Below are positions 8,823 to 17,953 of a stretch of 64,000 bases of DNA, piece after piece. This DNA is from Maledivibacter halophilus (lineage in GTDB: Bacteria > Bacillota > Clostridia > Peptostreptococcales > Caminicellaceae), in NCBI RefSeq assembly GCF_900167445.1, contig NZ_FUZT01000001.1, positions 591,839-655,838 on the forward strand. Direction: 5' to 3'. Each line of letters starts with the position of its first letter. Positions within the stretch are counted from its first letter, which is position 1. The translations under genes were made by a program, and so were the position numbers. The notes beneath the pieces were generated by a model. That model was not told the origin of the DNA and did not search any database. It was given only the letters and a program-made list of their open reading frames with translations.

Positions 8823-9668
8823 GTGAAATTTTATATAGTTGATGATGATATTAATATTGTAAAAATACTTGAAGATATCATTGAAGACAGACAGCTGGGA
8901 ATTGTTGTGGGCTATTCATATGATGGAGATACTGCTTTAAAAGAAATATTTGAAATAAAGCCAGATATAGTTTTAATAGATTATTTAATGCCAAGCAAGG
9001 ATGGAGCTAGTGTAACAAAGGAAATCCGTAAATCTAATCCAGAAATTTATTTTATTATTATTTCACAGGTATCTGATAAGGAAATGATTGCTGAATCATA
9101 TACTTCTGGGGTAGAATTTTTCATAACAAAACCTATTAATATTATTGAGGTAGAAAAGGTAATCAAATCGGTATCGGAGAAAATTAAAATGGCTAGGACT
9201 ATTTCAAATATCAAAGGCATGCTTGATATAAACTCAGTACCTAGAAAAATTAATACATTACAAAGGGAAAAACAAATAAGTAAAATAAAATATATTTTAA
9301 GTAATATTGGAATACTAGGTGAAAAAGGTTCCTATGATATAGTTAAAATTTGTGAATATATGATTAAAAATGAAAATAACAGATACATAATCTATGATAT
9401 AAATAAAATTTGTTCAAGCCTTGGAGAAAATCCAAAAATTATGAAGCAAAGAATTCGCAGGGCTATAATAAAGGGAATTAAAAATATCGCAAATACAGGG
9501 ATTGAAGACTATATGAATGAGTGCTTTGTAAAATATTCTAACTCTTTATTTGACTTTGAAAATGTAAAGGCTGAAATGGACTATATAAGAGGTAAAAGAA
9601 ATTCTGGTGGAAAAGTAAATGTTGTTAAATTTATTGAAAATATACTTGTGCAAAGTAAATCCACGTAG
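8823..9668 (+). CDS. Response regulator with C-terminal YcbB/GlnL-type domain
   Basis: About 281 residues. The receiver domain has the acidic pair in YIVDDD, the phospho-acceptor Asp in IVLIDYLMPS and the conserved lysine in FFITKPIN. The C-terminal half lacks a classical winged helix and resembles the YcbB (GlnL) effector domain, including KIKYILSNIGILGEKGSYDI. GlnL in Bacillus activates glutamine-utilisation genes. I favour the GTG at 8823 because AGAGGGTGG lies just before it; a GTG at 8814 overlaps that site. The NhaC-family gene downstream is the most obvious local target, but no operator was identified. Confidence 0.85.
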   Translation: MKFYIVDDDINIVKILEDIIEDRQLGIVVGYSYDGDTALKEIFEIKPDIVLIDYLMPSKDGASVTKEIRKSNPEIYFIIISQVSDKEMIAESYTSGVEFFITKPINIIEVEKVIKSVSEKIKMARTISNIKGMLDINSVPRKINTLQREKQISKIKYILSNIGILGEKGSYDIVKICEYMIKNENNRYIIYDINKICSSLGENPKIMKQRIRRAIIKGIKNIANTGIEDYMNECFVKYSNSLFDFENVKAEMDYIRGKRNSGGKVNVVKFIENILVQSKST

Positions 9669-9827
9669 CCTTTTTAGGAATTCTACATTATTTACATACC
9701 ACATAATCCCAAGATAGAATATTCGAATAATTGAAAAATAAAACTGAATTATTTTGAATCTCTATGATTTTTTTTGAAACTCTTCCTTAAAATAATAGTA
9801 TTAAAGATTAAGGAGGAGTTTTATTTT

Positions 9828-11483
9828 ATGGAGAATTTAGTTGAACATTATGGTATTTGGTCAATAATACCACCTTTGGTAGCCATTATTCTTGCTTTTA
9901 AGACGAAACAAGTATTACCATCTTTGTTTTTAGCAATTTTTGTAGGTGCCACTATTATCAGTGGGGGTAACGTTTTCACAGGCTTTGCCAGTACAATTCA
10001 GAAATATATTGCTGGCTCCATTGCAAATGAATGGAATGCAGGAATTATAGTCTTTGATATTGCCCTTGGAGGAATGATTGGACTAGTGGCAAAATCTGGT
10101 GGAGCTAAGGCTATAGCCCAGTGGCTAGGGAAAAAAGCTAAATCGGCAAAGGGGGCTATGGTAGCCACATGGGCCATGGGCCTTGCAATATTTTTCGATG
10201 ATTATTCTAATACATTATTAGTTGGAACTACCATGAGACCCTTAACCGATGAGCGCCGTATTTCAAGAGAAAAACTTGCTTTTTTAACTGATTCAACTGC
10301 AGCACCAGTAGCTAGTATGGCATTTATAGCCACATGGACAGCTTATGAAGTGGGACTATTAAAGGATGCTTTTAATCAGATTGGGCTAGAAGTAAATGCA
10401 TATGGAGCTTTTATACAATCTATTCCCTTTAGATTTTACAGTATAATTATGCTATGCTTTGTTTTAATGATAGCTGCAACAGGAAGGGATTATGGCCCAA
10501 TGTTAAAGGCAGAAAGGAGGGCAAGGAAAACTGGAAAGCTTATCGAAGATGGTGCTATTCCCCTTGCTTCTAAAGAACTTACTGAAATGGAAATAAAGGA
10601 AAATATTCCACTAAGAGCTTACAATGCAATTATTCCAGTATTAACTGTTATAGTTATGGTGATTTTAGGATTGTATATAAATGGTCGAGGAGCAATATTA
10701 GCAGGAAATGATAGAGAATTAATTGAAGCTGTTAAAGCATCTCCTCTTTCTCCCTATGTATTGAGGCAAGTATTAGGTAGTGCAAATGCTTCGGTGGCAA
10801 TGATGTGGGCAGCATTTTCTGGCTCAATAGTGGCTTTCATATTAGTGCTTTCCCAAAGAATATTAAATTTTAAAGAAGCTATGGAGGCATGGGTTGATGG
10901 TGCTAAGGCATTGGTAATTGCAATTATGGTATTGGTGTTGGCCTGGGCTATAGGGAGTATATGTAAAGACTTAGGCACTGCAAATTTCCTAGTTAAAATA
11001 TTGGAAGGAAAGGTTCCTGCAGGTATTGTACCTATGGGAGTATTTATTCTTGGATGTATTATTGCCTTTTCAACAGGGACATCCTGGGGAACTACAGCAA
11101 TTTTAATGCCTATAGCGGTTCCCCTTATATATGAATTGAGTGGAGGAGATACGGGAACAATTTTATATGCAACAATAGGAGCTGTTTTTACAGGGGCTGT
11201 ATTTGGAGATCATTGTTCACCAATATCAGATACTACTATTATGAGCTCTATGGCATCGGCATCTGATCATATTGATCATGTAAAAACCCAAATAGTTTAT
11301 GCGATTACGGTGGCTGTTATAGCTATGATTGTTGGCTATATACCTGCTGCAGTTTTAGGAATAAACCCATTAATTTCATTATCGGCTGGACTAGTATTAG
11401 CATTTATTGTAATTAAATTCTTTGGAAAGGAAGTAGAAGACCCTGAGTTTATGAAGGATATAGAAAAGAATACTACAGCTTAA
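9828..11483 (+). CDS. NhaC-family Na+/H+ antiporter
   Basis: About 551 residues with many hydrophobic segments. It has the NhaC-family stretches FFDDYSNTLLVG, STAAPVASMAFIATW, FSTGTSWGTTAILMPIAVPL and FGDHCSPISDTTIMSS. The family exchanges Na+ for H+; some members exchange organic acids or amino acids instead, which sequence cannot decide. ATG 9828 is preferred over an upstream in-frame start because AAGGAGGAG precedes it. It follows a GlnKL-type two-component pair. A strong terminator lies 95 bp downstream. Confidence 0.9.
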   Translation: MENLVEHYGIWSIIPPLVAIILAFKTKQVLPSLFLAIFVGATIISGGNVFTGFASTIQKYIAGSIANEWNAGIIVFDIALGGMIGLVAKSGGAKAIAQWLGKKAKSAKGAMVATWAMGLAIFFDDYSNTLLVGTTMRPLTDERRISREKLAFLTDSTAAPVASMAFIATWTAYEVGLLKDAFNQIGLEVNAYGAFIQSIPFRFYSIIMLCFVLMIAATGRDYGPMLKAERRARKTGKLIEDGAIPLASKELTEMEIKENIPLRAYNAIIPVLTVIVMVILGLYINGRGAILAGNDRELIEAVKASPLSPYVLRQVLGSANASVAMMWAAFSGSIVAFILVLSQRILNFKEAMEAWVDGAKALVIAIMVLVLAWAIGSICKDLGTANFLVKILEGKVPAGIVPMGVFILGCIIAFSTGTSWGTTAILMPIAVPLIYELSGGDTGTILYATIGAVFTGAVFGDHCSPISDTTIMSSMASASDHIDHVKTQIVYAITVAVIAMIVGYIPAAVLGINPLISLSAGLVLAFIVIKFFGKEVEDPEFMKDIEKNTTA

Positions 11484-11577
11484 ATTATAGATATAAAATA
11501 GTAAATTTTAATATACTAATGAAATCACTAAGAATCTTTTTATGCCACTCTTATAAATAGAGGGAAGGGTGATAAAT

Positions 11578-11615
11578 GAGTAAGAAAAACAATTGTTTTT
11601 CTTGCTCATTTTTTT
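11578..11615 (+). terminator. Rho-independent terminator
   Basis: A 13-bp stem, GAGTAAGAAAAAC / GTTTTTCTTGCTC (one G-T wobble), with an AATT loop is followed by a run of seven T. It ends the NhaC transcript. Beyond it, 11616-12054 is AT-rich and I see no gene, repeat or RNA motif there. Confidence 0.85.
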
Positions 11616-12054
11616 GTATTTATAAACAATTCGAAACAATGCTTCAGAGTTTTCCCAAAATAGTGATTATATTTAAAAATCTAAGAGATAATAAATGTTT
11701 CATGAATATTCATACATTTCATATTAAGAAATATTAAATTTTAAATTTTGAAATCCATAACTATGTGAATTTATGTTTTCAAAAGGATAAAACATAGGGT
11801 TCTAAAGGGGAAGAGGCTTTCATAATGAAAGGATCATAGAAAAAAGCAAAATAACTTTCTACAAATTCTCTAAGTTTTAGCTAGAATAAACTTTATATTT
11901 ATGCATTAAAGTTGTATAATATAGTGAAGCAAAATTTATAAGTTATTTTATGTATCAAAAAATTTTAGATGGTTTGGTGTTTTTATGATTTATAAGATTA
12001 AAAATCGCTATAATGGCAAAAGTTTAAATTAGAAAAAATAAAAAGGTGGTTAAT

Positions 12055-13140
12055 ATGGGTAAACTTACAGTTACATTTCCTAATTATACAATTGGAGAAG
12101 ATTCTTTGCAAGATTTGGTAGGGGTATGTACAAATTATGGAAATAGAATTTTAATAGTAGGAGGTAAAACTGCATTACAAAAAGCTAGCCCTAAAATTGA
12201 AAATTCAATTAAAGACAGTAATTTAGAAATTGTTGATTATATATGGTATGGTGGAGAATGTACTTATGATAATATGAATTTAGTTGCCAAAAAGGCTAGA
12301 GAGAATAAAGTTCATATGATAATTGGAGTTGGTGGAGGAAAAGCCATTGATACTGCCAAGGGAGCAGCTGATAAAATAGATATTCCGGTATTTACTGTTC
12401 CAACTATTGCAGCCACTTGTGCAGCAACTACCAGTTTATCAGTAGTTTATAATGAAAATGGAGAATTCAACTCATTTTATTTTCTTAAAAAGCCACCTGT
12501 TCATATATTTATGGATAGCGAAATAATAGCAAGAGCCCCTGTCAAATATTTGTGGGCTGGTATAGGTGATACAATAGCAAAATATTATGAGTGTACATTG
12601 GCCTCTCGAGGTGATGTTTTGGATCATAGCTCTGGACTAGGTAGAGAAATTAGTGCTATGTGTGTGAAACCTATGTTTCAATATGCAGAAAAAGCCTTAG
12701 GAGACTGTGAAAAAAGTATAAGCTCCTTTGAAATTGAACAGGTTATTCTAAATAATGTTGTCAGTACCGGTTTAGTTTCTATGTTGGTTGAAGATAAATA
12801 TAATGGGGCTCTTGCCCATTCAATATTTTATGGACTTACTATATTAGATCATATAGAAAAAAATCATTTGCATGGTGAAGTTGTTGCATATGGAGTATTG
12901 GTTCAATTGGCCATAGATAATCAAGAGGAAGAGTTAAAGAAACTGTATGATTTTTATAAAAAAATAAAACTTCCAACATCTCTAGAAGATATAGAAGTAA
13001 AGAATGATAGAAAATATTTAAATAAAGTTCTTGAAAATACAGTAATAGGTCCCGATATGGAATATTTACCATATGAAGTAACCAAGGATATGGTATTTGA
13101 AGGTATTCAAAAGCTAGAAAAATTAAATGGAAAAATGTAA
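12055..13140 (+). CDS. Iron-containing alcohol dehydrogenase, glycerol dehydrogenase-like
   Basis: A 361-residue group III metal-dependent dehydrogenase close to GldA. It has the dinucleotide-binding motif GVGGGKAIDTAKG, the TIAATCAATTSLSVVYNENGEF region, and metal ligands in WAGIGDTIAKY (Asp), LAHSIFYG (His) and HLHGEVVAYG (His). The family oxidises glycerol or other polyols and hydroxy compounds with NAD+. The family position TIASTDAP is TIAATCAA here, so substrate preference may differ from glycerol. ATG 12055 is chosen because AAGGTGG lies directly upstream. It is the first of several monocistronic-looking genes running to the symporter at 16.3 kb. Confidence 0.85.
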   Translation: MGKLTVTFPNYTIGEDSLQDLVGVCTNYGNRILIVGGKTALQKASPKIENSIKDSNLEIVDYIWYGGECTYDNMNLVAKKARENKVHMIIGVGGGKAIDTAKGAADKIDIPVFTVPTIAATCAATTSLSVVYNENGEFNSFYFLKKPPVHIFMDSEIIARAPVKYLWAGIGDTIAKYYECTLASRGDVLDHSSGLGREISAMCVKPMFQYAEKALGDCEKSISSFEIEQVILNNVVSTGLVSMLVEDKYNGALAHSIFYGLTILDHIEKNHLHGEVVAYGVLVQLAIDNQEEELKKLYDFYKKIKLPTSLEDIEVKNDRKYLNKVLENTVIGPDMEYLPYEVTKDMVFEGIQKLEKLNGKM

Positions 13141-13284
13141 TTTTAAAAACTGTTTGAGATTATAATATAGTTGCATTATGATCATAAATAACATTGTATA
13201 ATTATTAAACTACAAAGGAGGGACTTGAGGGCGCTAAAAAGAAGTGATTTTAATCATCATTAATATTGGTGTCCTTGAAAAAAC

Positions 13285-14655
13285 ATGAATGTTAAAGTGT
13301 ATAAAGATGAAAAAGTTAAAATAAATAGTAAAAATATATTAAAATTTTTAATCCCATCGCTCATTGGGATAGCACTATTTTTATTACCAATTCCATACAA
13401 TGGAGCAATTAGTACGCCAGTAGGAGTTATATCTGAGTGGTTAGCAAATGTATCAAAACCATATTCACCACTTTTTGTAACAACAATAATAGTAATATCA
13501 GCAACCATATCAACAATAACATCTTTATTTAAGCCAAAATTTATAATTGAGAATAATCTTTTGAAAAAGCTTTTTGTAACAAATAATTTTTATCTAGTAT
13601 TTAGAATTTTAGGTGCAATAATTGCTGTATTAGTTTTAAATAAATGGGGTGCAGAATTTATTTACTCAGGTGATACAGGTGGAACTATGATGTCTTTAGT
13701 TTCTACTTTAGTTTCTTGGTTTTTTGCGGCTTCATTTTTGTTACCATTGTTAATAGATTTTGGAGGCATGGATTATACTGGAACTATTTTAAGAGGCTTT
13801 GTAAAACCACTGTTTAAATTACCTGGGCGTTCTGCTATAGATTTGATAACATCATGGATAGGAAATTGTAATGTTGGAGTAGTACTTACCAGTATGCAGT
13901 ACGATAATGGATATTATACAGGAAGGGAAGCAGCAATAATAGCAACATGTTTTTCAGCAGTATCTCTTCCATTTTGTTTAGTGGTTGCAGCTTTACTAAA
14001 GGTAGATGCATTGTTTTTACAATTCTATCTTACAATATTAGTTGCAGGTATTTTTAGTGTTGCTATAATGGCAAGAATATGGCCACTGAATAAAATTCCA
14101 GACACCTATCATCCAGATAGTGGAAAACAAATTAATGAAGTTGAACCTAAAGGTATGAAAAAATCAAAATGGGCCTTGCAGCTTGCAGTTCAAAGAGCTC
14201 AAAAAGCAGATAGTTTAGGTAAGCTTATATATCGTGGAGCAGAAACTTTTTTAAGTATTATTTTCTCTCTTACGCCATTGGTAATGGCCTGGGGAACTGT
14301 GTCTTTAATCATAGCCACTTATACTCCTATATTTGATTGGTTGTCTTTACCCTTTGGATATTATTTGAAAATCTTAGGAGTACCAGAAGCATTTGAGGCT
14401 GCTCCAGCAACAATTGCTGGATTTGCAGATATGTTTATTCCTGCAATTTTAGCTGCAAATATAGCATCGGTCAAAACAAGATTCATTATAGGGGTACTAT
14501 CCTTAGTTCAAATAATATATATGACTGAAGTAGGAACATTAATTATAACTTCAGATATACCAGTAAAATTTAAGGATTTAATAATAATTTTCGTAGAAAA
14601 AACCATTATTGTTTTACCTATAATTGTACTTATGGCTAATATATTTGTAAAATAA
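13285..14655 (+). CDS. YjiH-family membrane protein (nucleoside-recognition/Gate domain)
   Basis: A 456-residue multi-pass membrane protein with about ten hydrophobic helices. The stretch DFGGMDYTGTILRGFVKPLFKLPGRSAIDLITSWIGNCNVGVVLTS is typical of YjiH/Gate-domain proteins, a group of transporter-like proteins without an assigned substrate. There is no strong ribosome-binding site at the ATG. Upstream, AAGGAGGG at about 13215 precedes a 12-codon TTG frame (13225-13263) that could be a leader. It lies between a dehydrogenase and an aminotransferase, so amino-acid or organic-acid transport is plausible but unproven. Confidence 0.8.
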   Translation: MNVKVYKDEKVKINSKNILKFLIPSLIGIALFLLPIPYNGAISTPVGVISEWLANVSKPYSPLFVTTIIVISATISTITSLFKPKFIIENNLLKKLFVTNNFYLVFRILGAIIAVLVLNKWGAEFIYSGDTGGTMMSLVSTLVSWFFAASFLLPLLIDFGGMDYTGTILRGFVKPLFKLPGRSAIDLITSWIGNCNVGVVLTSMQYDNGYYTGREAAIIATCFSAVSLPFCLVVAALLKVDALFLQFYLTILVAGIFSVAIMARIWPLNKIPDTYHPDSGKQINEVEPKGMKKSKWALQLAVQRAQKADSLGKLIYRGAETFLSIIFSLTPLVMAWGTVSLIIATYTPIFDWLSLPFGYYLKILGVPEAFEAAPATIAGFADMFIPAILAANIASVKTRFIIGVLSLVQIIYMTEVGTLIITSDIPVKFKDLIIIFVEKTIIVLPIIVLMANIFVK

Positions 14656-14814
14656 TACGAATATATTGTAAATTTTAAATTCCTAAGGGATAAAAGCATA
14701 ATCCTTATAGGGGAGCATATGCTTTGATTGGAATGTAAAAAGATGAAATACGAATGAAATGACGTTCCGATATACTTGCTTTGTTAATATTGTACCAAAA
14801 GAGGAGGCTTAAAT

Positions 14815-15978
14815 ATGAAGCATAGATTTGTATCAAAACGATATTGGAATGATATTTCCACTCCTATGGGAGAAAGTGGAGATTTGACAAGGAAATATGA
14901 GGATCTGATTAATTTTAGTTTGGGAGATCCTGATTTAACAACTGACGAGAGAATTATAAATGCAGCCTTTGAAGATGCTAAAAGAGGACATACACATTAT
15001 ACAGACTTTTTAGGTGAATTAGAGCTAAGAGAAGAAATATGTAAGTATTATAGAAATGAATATGATTATGGTGTAAAAATAGAAGAGTGTATGATAACTA
15101 CAAGTGGATGTCATGCCATGTGGCTTGTTTTGGAGTCTATACTAGATGATGGAGATGAAGTGATAATACATGAACCCTACTTCACCCCTTATCCTCAACA
15201 AATTAAATTAACAAGGGGTAAAGCGGTTGTTCTAGAAACCTATGAAGAAGATGAATTTCAGGTAGATACGGAAAGATTAAAAAAGCTCATTACCAATAGA
15301 ACTAAAGCCATAATTATAAATACACCAAATAATCCAACAGGCACATGCTTTAGTCGAGAGACTTTGGAGGCTATAGCTGAGGTTGCTATAGAGAATGATA
15401 TTATTGTTATTGCAGATGATATATATACTGCATTTAGCTATGCCAGCCCTTTTATTCCAATTACAACACTAAAAGGGATGAGGGAAAGGACAATAACAAT
15501 AAGTAGTTTTTCAAAGGATTATTGTATGACAGGATGGCGTATAGGCTATGTATTAGCCCCATCTTATATAATAAAGACTATGAAGGATGTAAATGAAAAT
15601 AATGTTTTTACAGCCCCATCTATTTCTCAAAGAGCGGCATTACACGCCATAAGAATGAGGGATGAAGTACAGCCTCCTATGGTAGAAGAATATAAAAAAA
15701 GAACTTTCTACGCATATGAAAGAATTAAATGCATTCCCAATATGTCTGTTTTACCTCCTAGGGGCAGTTTATATCTATTTGTTAATATTAAAAAGACGGG
15801 TTTAACTTCAATGGAGGTTGCTGATAGGATTCTTCGTGATGCCCATGTATTGGTATTGCCGGGAAATGCATTTGGAGCTTCGGGAGAAGGATATATAAGA
15901 ATCGCAGTTACAGTGGGGTTAAGGCAGTTAAAGGAAGCCTTCGATAGAATAGAAAAAATGGACATTTTTCAAAACTAA
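14815..15978 (+). CDS. Class I/II pyridoxal phosphate aminotransferase
   Basis: A 387-residue fold-type I aminotransferase. It has FSLGDPDLTTDERI near the N-terminus, the cofactor-contact segment TTSGCHAMW, NTPNNPTGT with the conserved Asn, DDIYTAFSYA with Asp/Tyr contacts, SSFSKDYCMTGWRIGY with the Schiff-base lysine, and the substrate-carboxylate arginine near EGYIRIAV. It transfers an amino group between an amino acid and a 2-oxo acid. GAGGAGGC precedes the ATG. The gene is followed by a perfect terminator hairpin, so it is transcribed separately from the symporter downstream. Donor and acceptor are not predictable from sequence. Confidence 0.92.
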   Translation: MKHRFVSKRYWNDISTPMGESGDLTRKYEDLINFSLGDPDLTTDERIINAAFEDAKRGHTHYTDFLGELELREEICKYYRNEYDYGVKIEECMITTSGCHAMWLVLESILDDGDEVIIHEPYFTPYPQQIKLTRGKAVVLETYEEDEFQVDTERLKKLITNRTKAIIINTPNNPTGTCFSRETLEAIAEVAIENDIIVIADDIYTAFSYASPFIPITTLKGMRERTITISSFSKDYCMTGWRIGYVLAPSYIIKTMKDVNENNVFTAPSISQRAALHAIRMRDEVQPPMVEEYKKRTFYAYERIKCIPNMSVLPPRGSLYLFVNIKKTGLTSMEVADRILRDAHVLVLPGNAFGASGEGYIRIAVTVGLRQLKEAFDRIEKMDIFQN

Positions 15979-16079
15979 TTTAAGGTTTAATAAGTTTCAA
16001 ATAGTATAATAAATATTTGAAATTTGTAATGCTTTAGAGTTTGTTATCTATATAGATGTATGTCAATAAAATCTGTTTA

Positions 16080-16121
16080 TCCTTTTTAGTAGATAAAATA
16101 TCTACTAAAAAGGATTTTTTT
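16080..16121 (+). terminator. Rho-independent terminator
   Basis: A perfect 16-bp stem TCCTTTTTAGTAGATA / TATCTACTAAAAAGGA with an AAA loop is followed by seven T. It terminates the aminotransferase transcript. Its A-rich lead would also let it work in the opposite direction. Confidence 0.9.
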
Positions 16122-16205
16122 AATGATTTTAAATATTTAGAGGGGAAATAATATAAAGTGAAGAAATTATTAAGAAATGTTAATATGTATTTATAGGAGG
16201 TAAAA

Positions 16206-16334
16206 ATGGATAATGAAAGTTTGTTATTAGGATTACCATTTAGAACATGGATTATAGTAGGTGGACCATTTATTGTTTCTACATTGGCACCATTAATAGT
16301 GGCATTTATTTTTAAGCATAAGAAGGTGATTTAA
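16206..16334 (+). CDS. Symporter-associated small membrane protein (42 aa)
   Basis: A 42-residue frame starting MDNESLLLGLPFRTW, with one transmembrane helix (about residues 14-36) and a basic tail FKHKKVI. TAGGAGGT lies 5-6 nt before the ATG. Its stop codon is only 4 nt before the sodium:solute symporter start, and that gene's ribosome-binding site (AGAAGGTGAT) is inside this ORF, so translation is coupled. Small one-helix accessory proteins encoded directly before SSS symporters are a known arrangement in Firmicutes. The role, folding partner or regulator of the symporter, is inferred. Confidence 0.75.
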   Translation: MDNESLLLGLPFRTWIIVGGPFIVSTLAPLIVAFIFKHKKVI

Positions 16335-16338
16335 TAAA

Positions 16339-17802
16339 ATGAATAAAAGTATGGTTTATTTGATATACTTTGCATTTTATACTTTTGTACTTTTATGGTT
16401 TGGAAAGGGTGGGTTTAAAAGGACTAAAGATTTAAGGGACTTTTACGTTGCAGGAAATAGTCTTGGGCTAATTGCAAGTATTTTTACTTTTACTGCCACT
16501 TGGTTTAGTGCTGCTTCCATGCAAGGACTGACTGGTATGTTATATGCATATGGATATTCAGTTATTTTATATTCAGTTGTAGGATGGTTTTTAGGAGCTG
16601 TAGCCTTGATATTTATGGCAGTGAAGTTAAAGGATTATGATATACTGACTATTCCAGAGTATTTTAGAATCCGATATAATAGTAAAATTCTTCAAGCACT
16701 AGGGGGATTAATAATTATAATTTGTTACATACTTTATATTATTATTCAAATTAGAGGTTTTGGCATTGTTATGTCAGAGCTTTTAGATATCAATTATACA
16801 TTATCAATTTTTCTAGTATACTTATTTGTAATATATACAACCTTTGGAGGGTTGTTTTCCATCGCAAAAACCGATGGACTGAACTCTATATTATTTTTTA
16901 TTGGAACAATAGTTGCAGCTTCTATTATATTAAAGGAAGTTGGAGGCTTTGTAGCAATAAATCAAAAAGCAGCCCTAATATCCTCAAGACCCTTTCCAGA
17001 TTTTCCCTATATTATTAAGGAAGGAGGTCTTCTGGATCCCTTTTGTAATGGACTTCAAAGGCCAATAATGATTTTTACAGTTTGCTTGGCCTGGGGATTA
17101 GGTCTTGCAACAAATCCACAATATGCCATAAGAGTATCTTCGGCAAAGGATAAAAGAACTGCTGTAAGGATGATATCTTTTTCAGTTTTAATATTAGCTG
17201 TTATATACATTGGCATATTGATAATAGGTATAGGTGCTAGAGTTTTAGAGCCTTCGGTTAAAAGTGTACAATCTGTTGATGAGATATTTCCCTATATAAT
17301 TGATAATGTAATATATTCGCCTCTAAGTGGCTTTATATTAATAAGTATAACGGCAGCAGCCATATCTTCAGCAAATTCACAGCTTCTCATATTAGCAAGT
17401 GGTTTTAGCTATGATATTTATAAAAATTTATTTAATCCAGATATAAGTCAGGAAAAGCTATTAAATATAAATAGATTGTTTATTTTTTTAGCTGGAACTA
17501 TTTCATTAATTCTATCTATAAATCCTCCTAAGAGTTTGTTAATTTATGGGAGTTATGTTTGGGCCATATTTTCTGTCACCTTTTTACTTCCCTTATATGG
17601 AGGACTATATTGGAAAAAGGCTACCAAAAAGGCTGCCTTTGCTTCTTTTATTGGAGGTCTTATAACTATAATAATTTTCTCTTTAATTAATATTTTATTT
17701 AAAATTTCAGATAGCTTTATACATCCGGTATTACCAGCTGTAGTTGTGGCAGGCATATTATTTTTTGTAGTTGGTAAGATAACTTATAATGAAACAAATT
17801 AA
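16339..17802 (+). CDS. Sodium:solute symporter (SSS family)
   Basis: A 487-residue, roughly 13-helix transporter. It has DFYVAGNSLGLIASIFTFTATWFSAASMQG near the N-terminus (the SSS core and sodium-site region), YTTFGGLFSIAKTDGLN, and SITAAAISSANSQLLILASGFSYDIYKN, the conserved TM8 serine-rich sodium site. The family imports organic acids, amino acids, sugars or vitamins with Na+. Translation appears coupled to the preceding 42-residue protein. It is followed by an NtrB-like kinase and NtrC-like activator, but no sigma-54 promoter is seen upstream of it. Confidence 0.9.
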   Translation: MNKSMVYLIYFAFYTFVLLWFGKGGFKRTKDLRDFYVAGNSLGLIASIFTFTATWFSAASMQGLTGMLYAYGYSVILYSVVGWFLGAVALIFMAVKLKDYDILTIPEYFRIRYNSKILQALGGLIIIICYILYIIIQIRGFGIVMSELLDINYTLSIFLVYLFVIYTTFGGLFSIAKTDGLNSILFFIGTIVAASIILKEVGGFVAINQKAALISSRPFPDFPYIIKEGGLLDPFCNGLQRPIMIFTVCLAWGLGLATNPQYAIRVSSAKDKRTAVRMISFSVLILAVIYIGILIIGIGARVLEPSVKSVQSVDEIFPYIIDNVIYSPLSGFILISITAAAISSANSQLLILASGFSYDIYKNLFNPDISQEKLLNINRLFIFLAGTISLILSINPPKSLLIYGSYVWAIFSVTFLLPLYGGLYWKKATKKAAFASFIGGLITIIIFSLINILFKISDSFIHPVLPAVVVAGILFFVVGKITYNETN

Positions 17803-17953
17803 AGTTATAGATATAGGCAAATAAAATTTAAAGAAGGAAGTAGCCTCTAAACTATAGATCAAGCTTTGTCAGTGTATATCTATGAATACAACAGATTTTA
17901 GAGTAATATAAATTTTGGAGTTATATATATCAAGTAGAAAAAGGTGGTCAATA

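Noticed and set aside
13225..13263. 12-codon TTG-started leader peptide after AAGGAGGG, before the YjiH-type gene
   Set aside because: The translation signal is good, but the length gives no support and no attenuator hairpin links it to the gene; mentioned only in the YjiH entry.
14761..14785. Possible sigma-54 promoter before the class I aminotransferase (TTGC present)
   Set aside because: The required GG 10 bp upstream of GC is missing.
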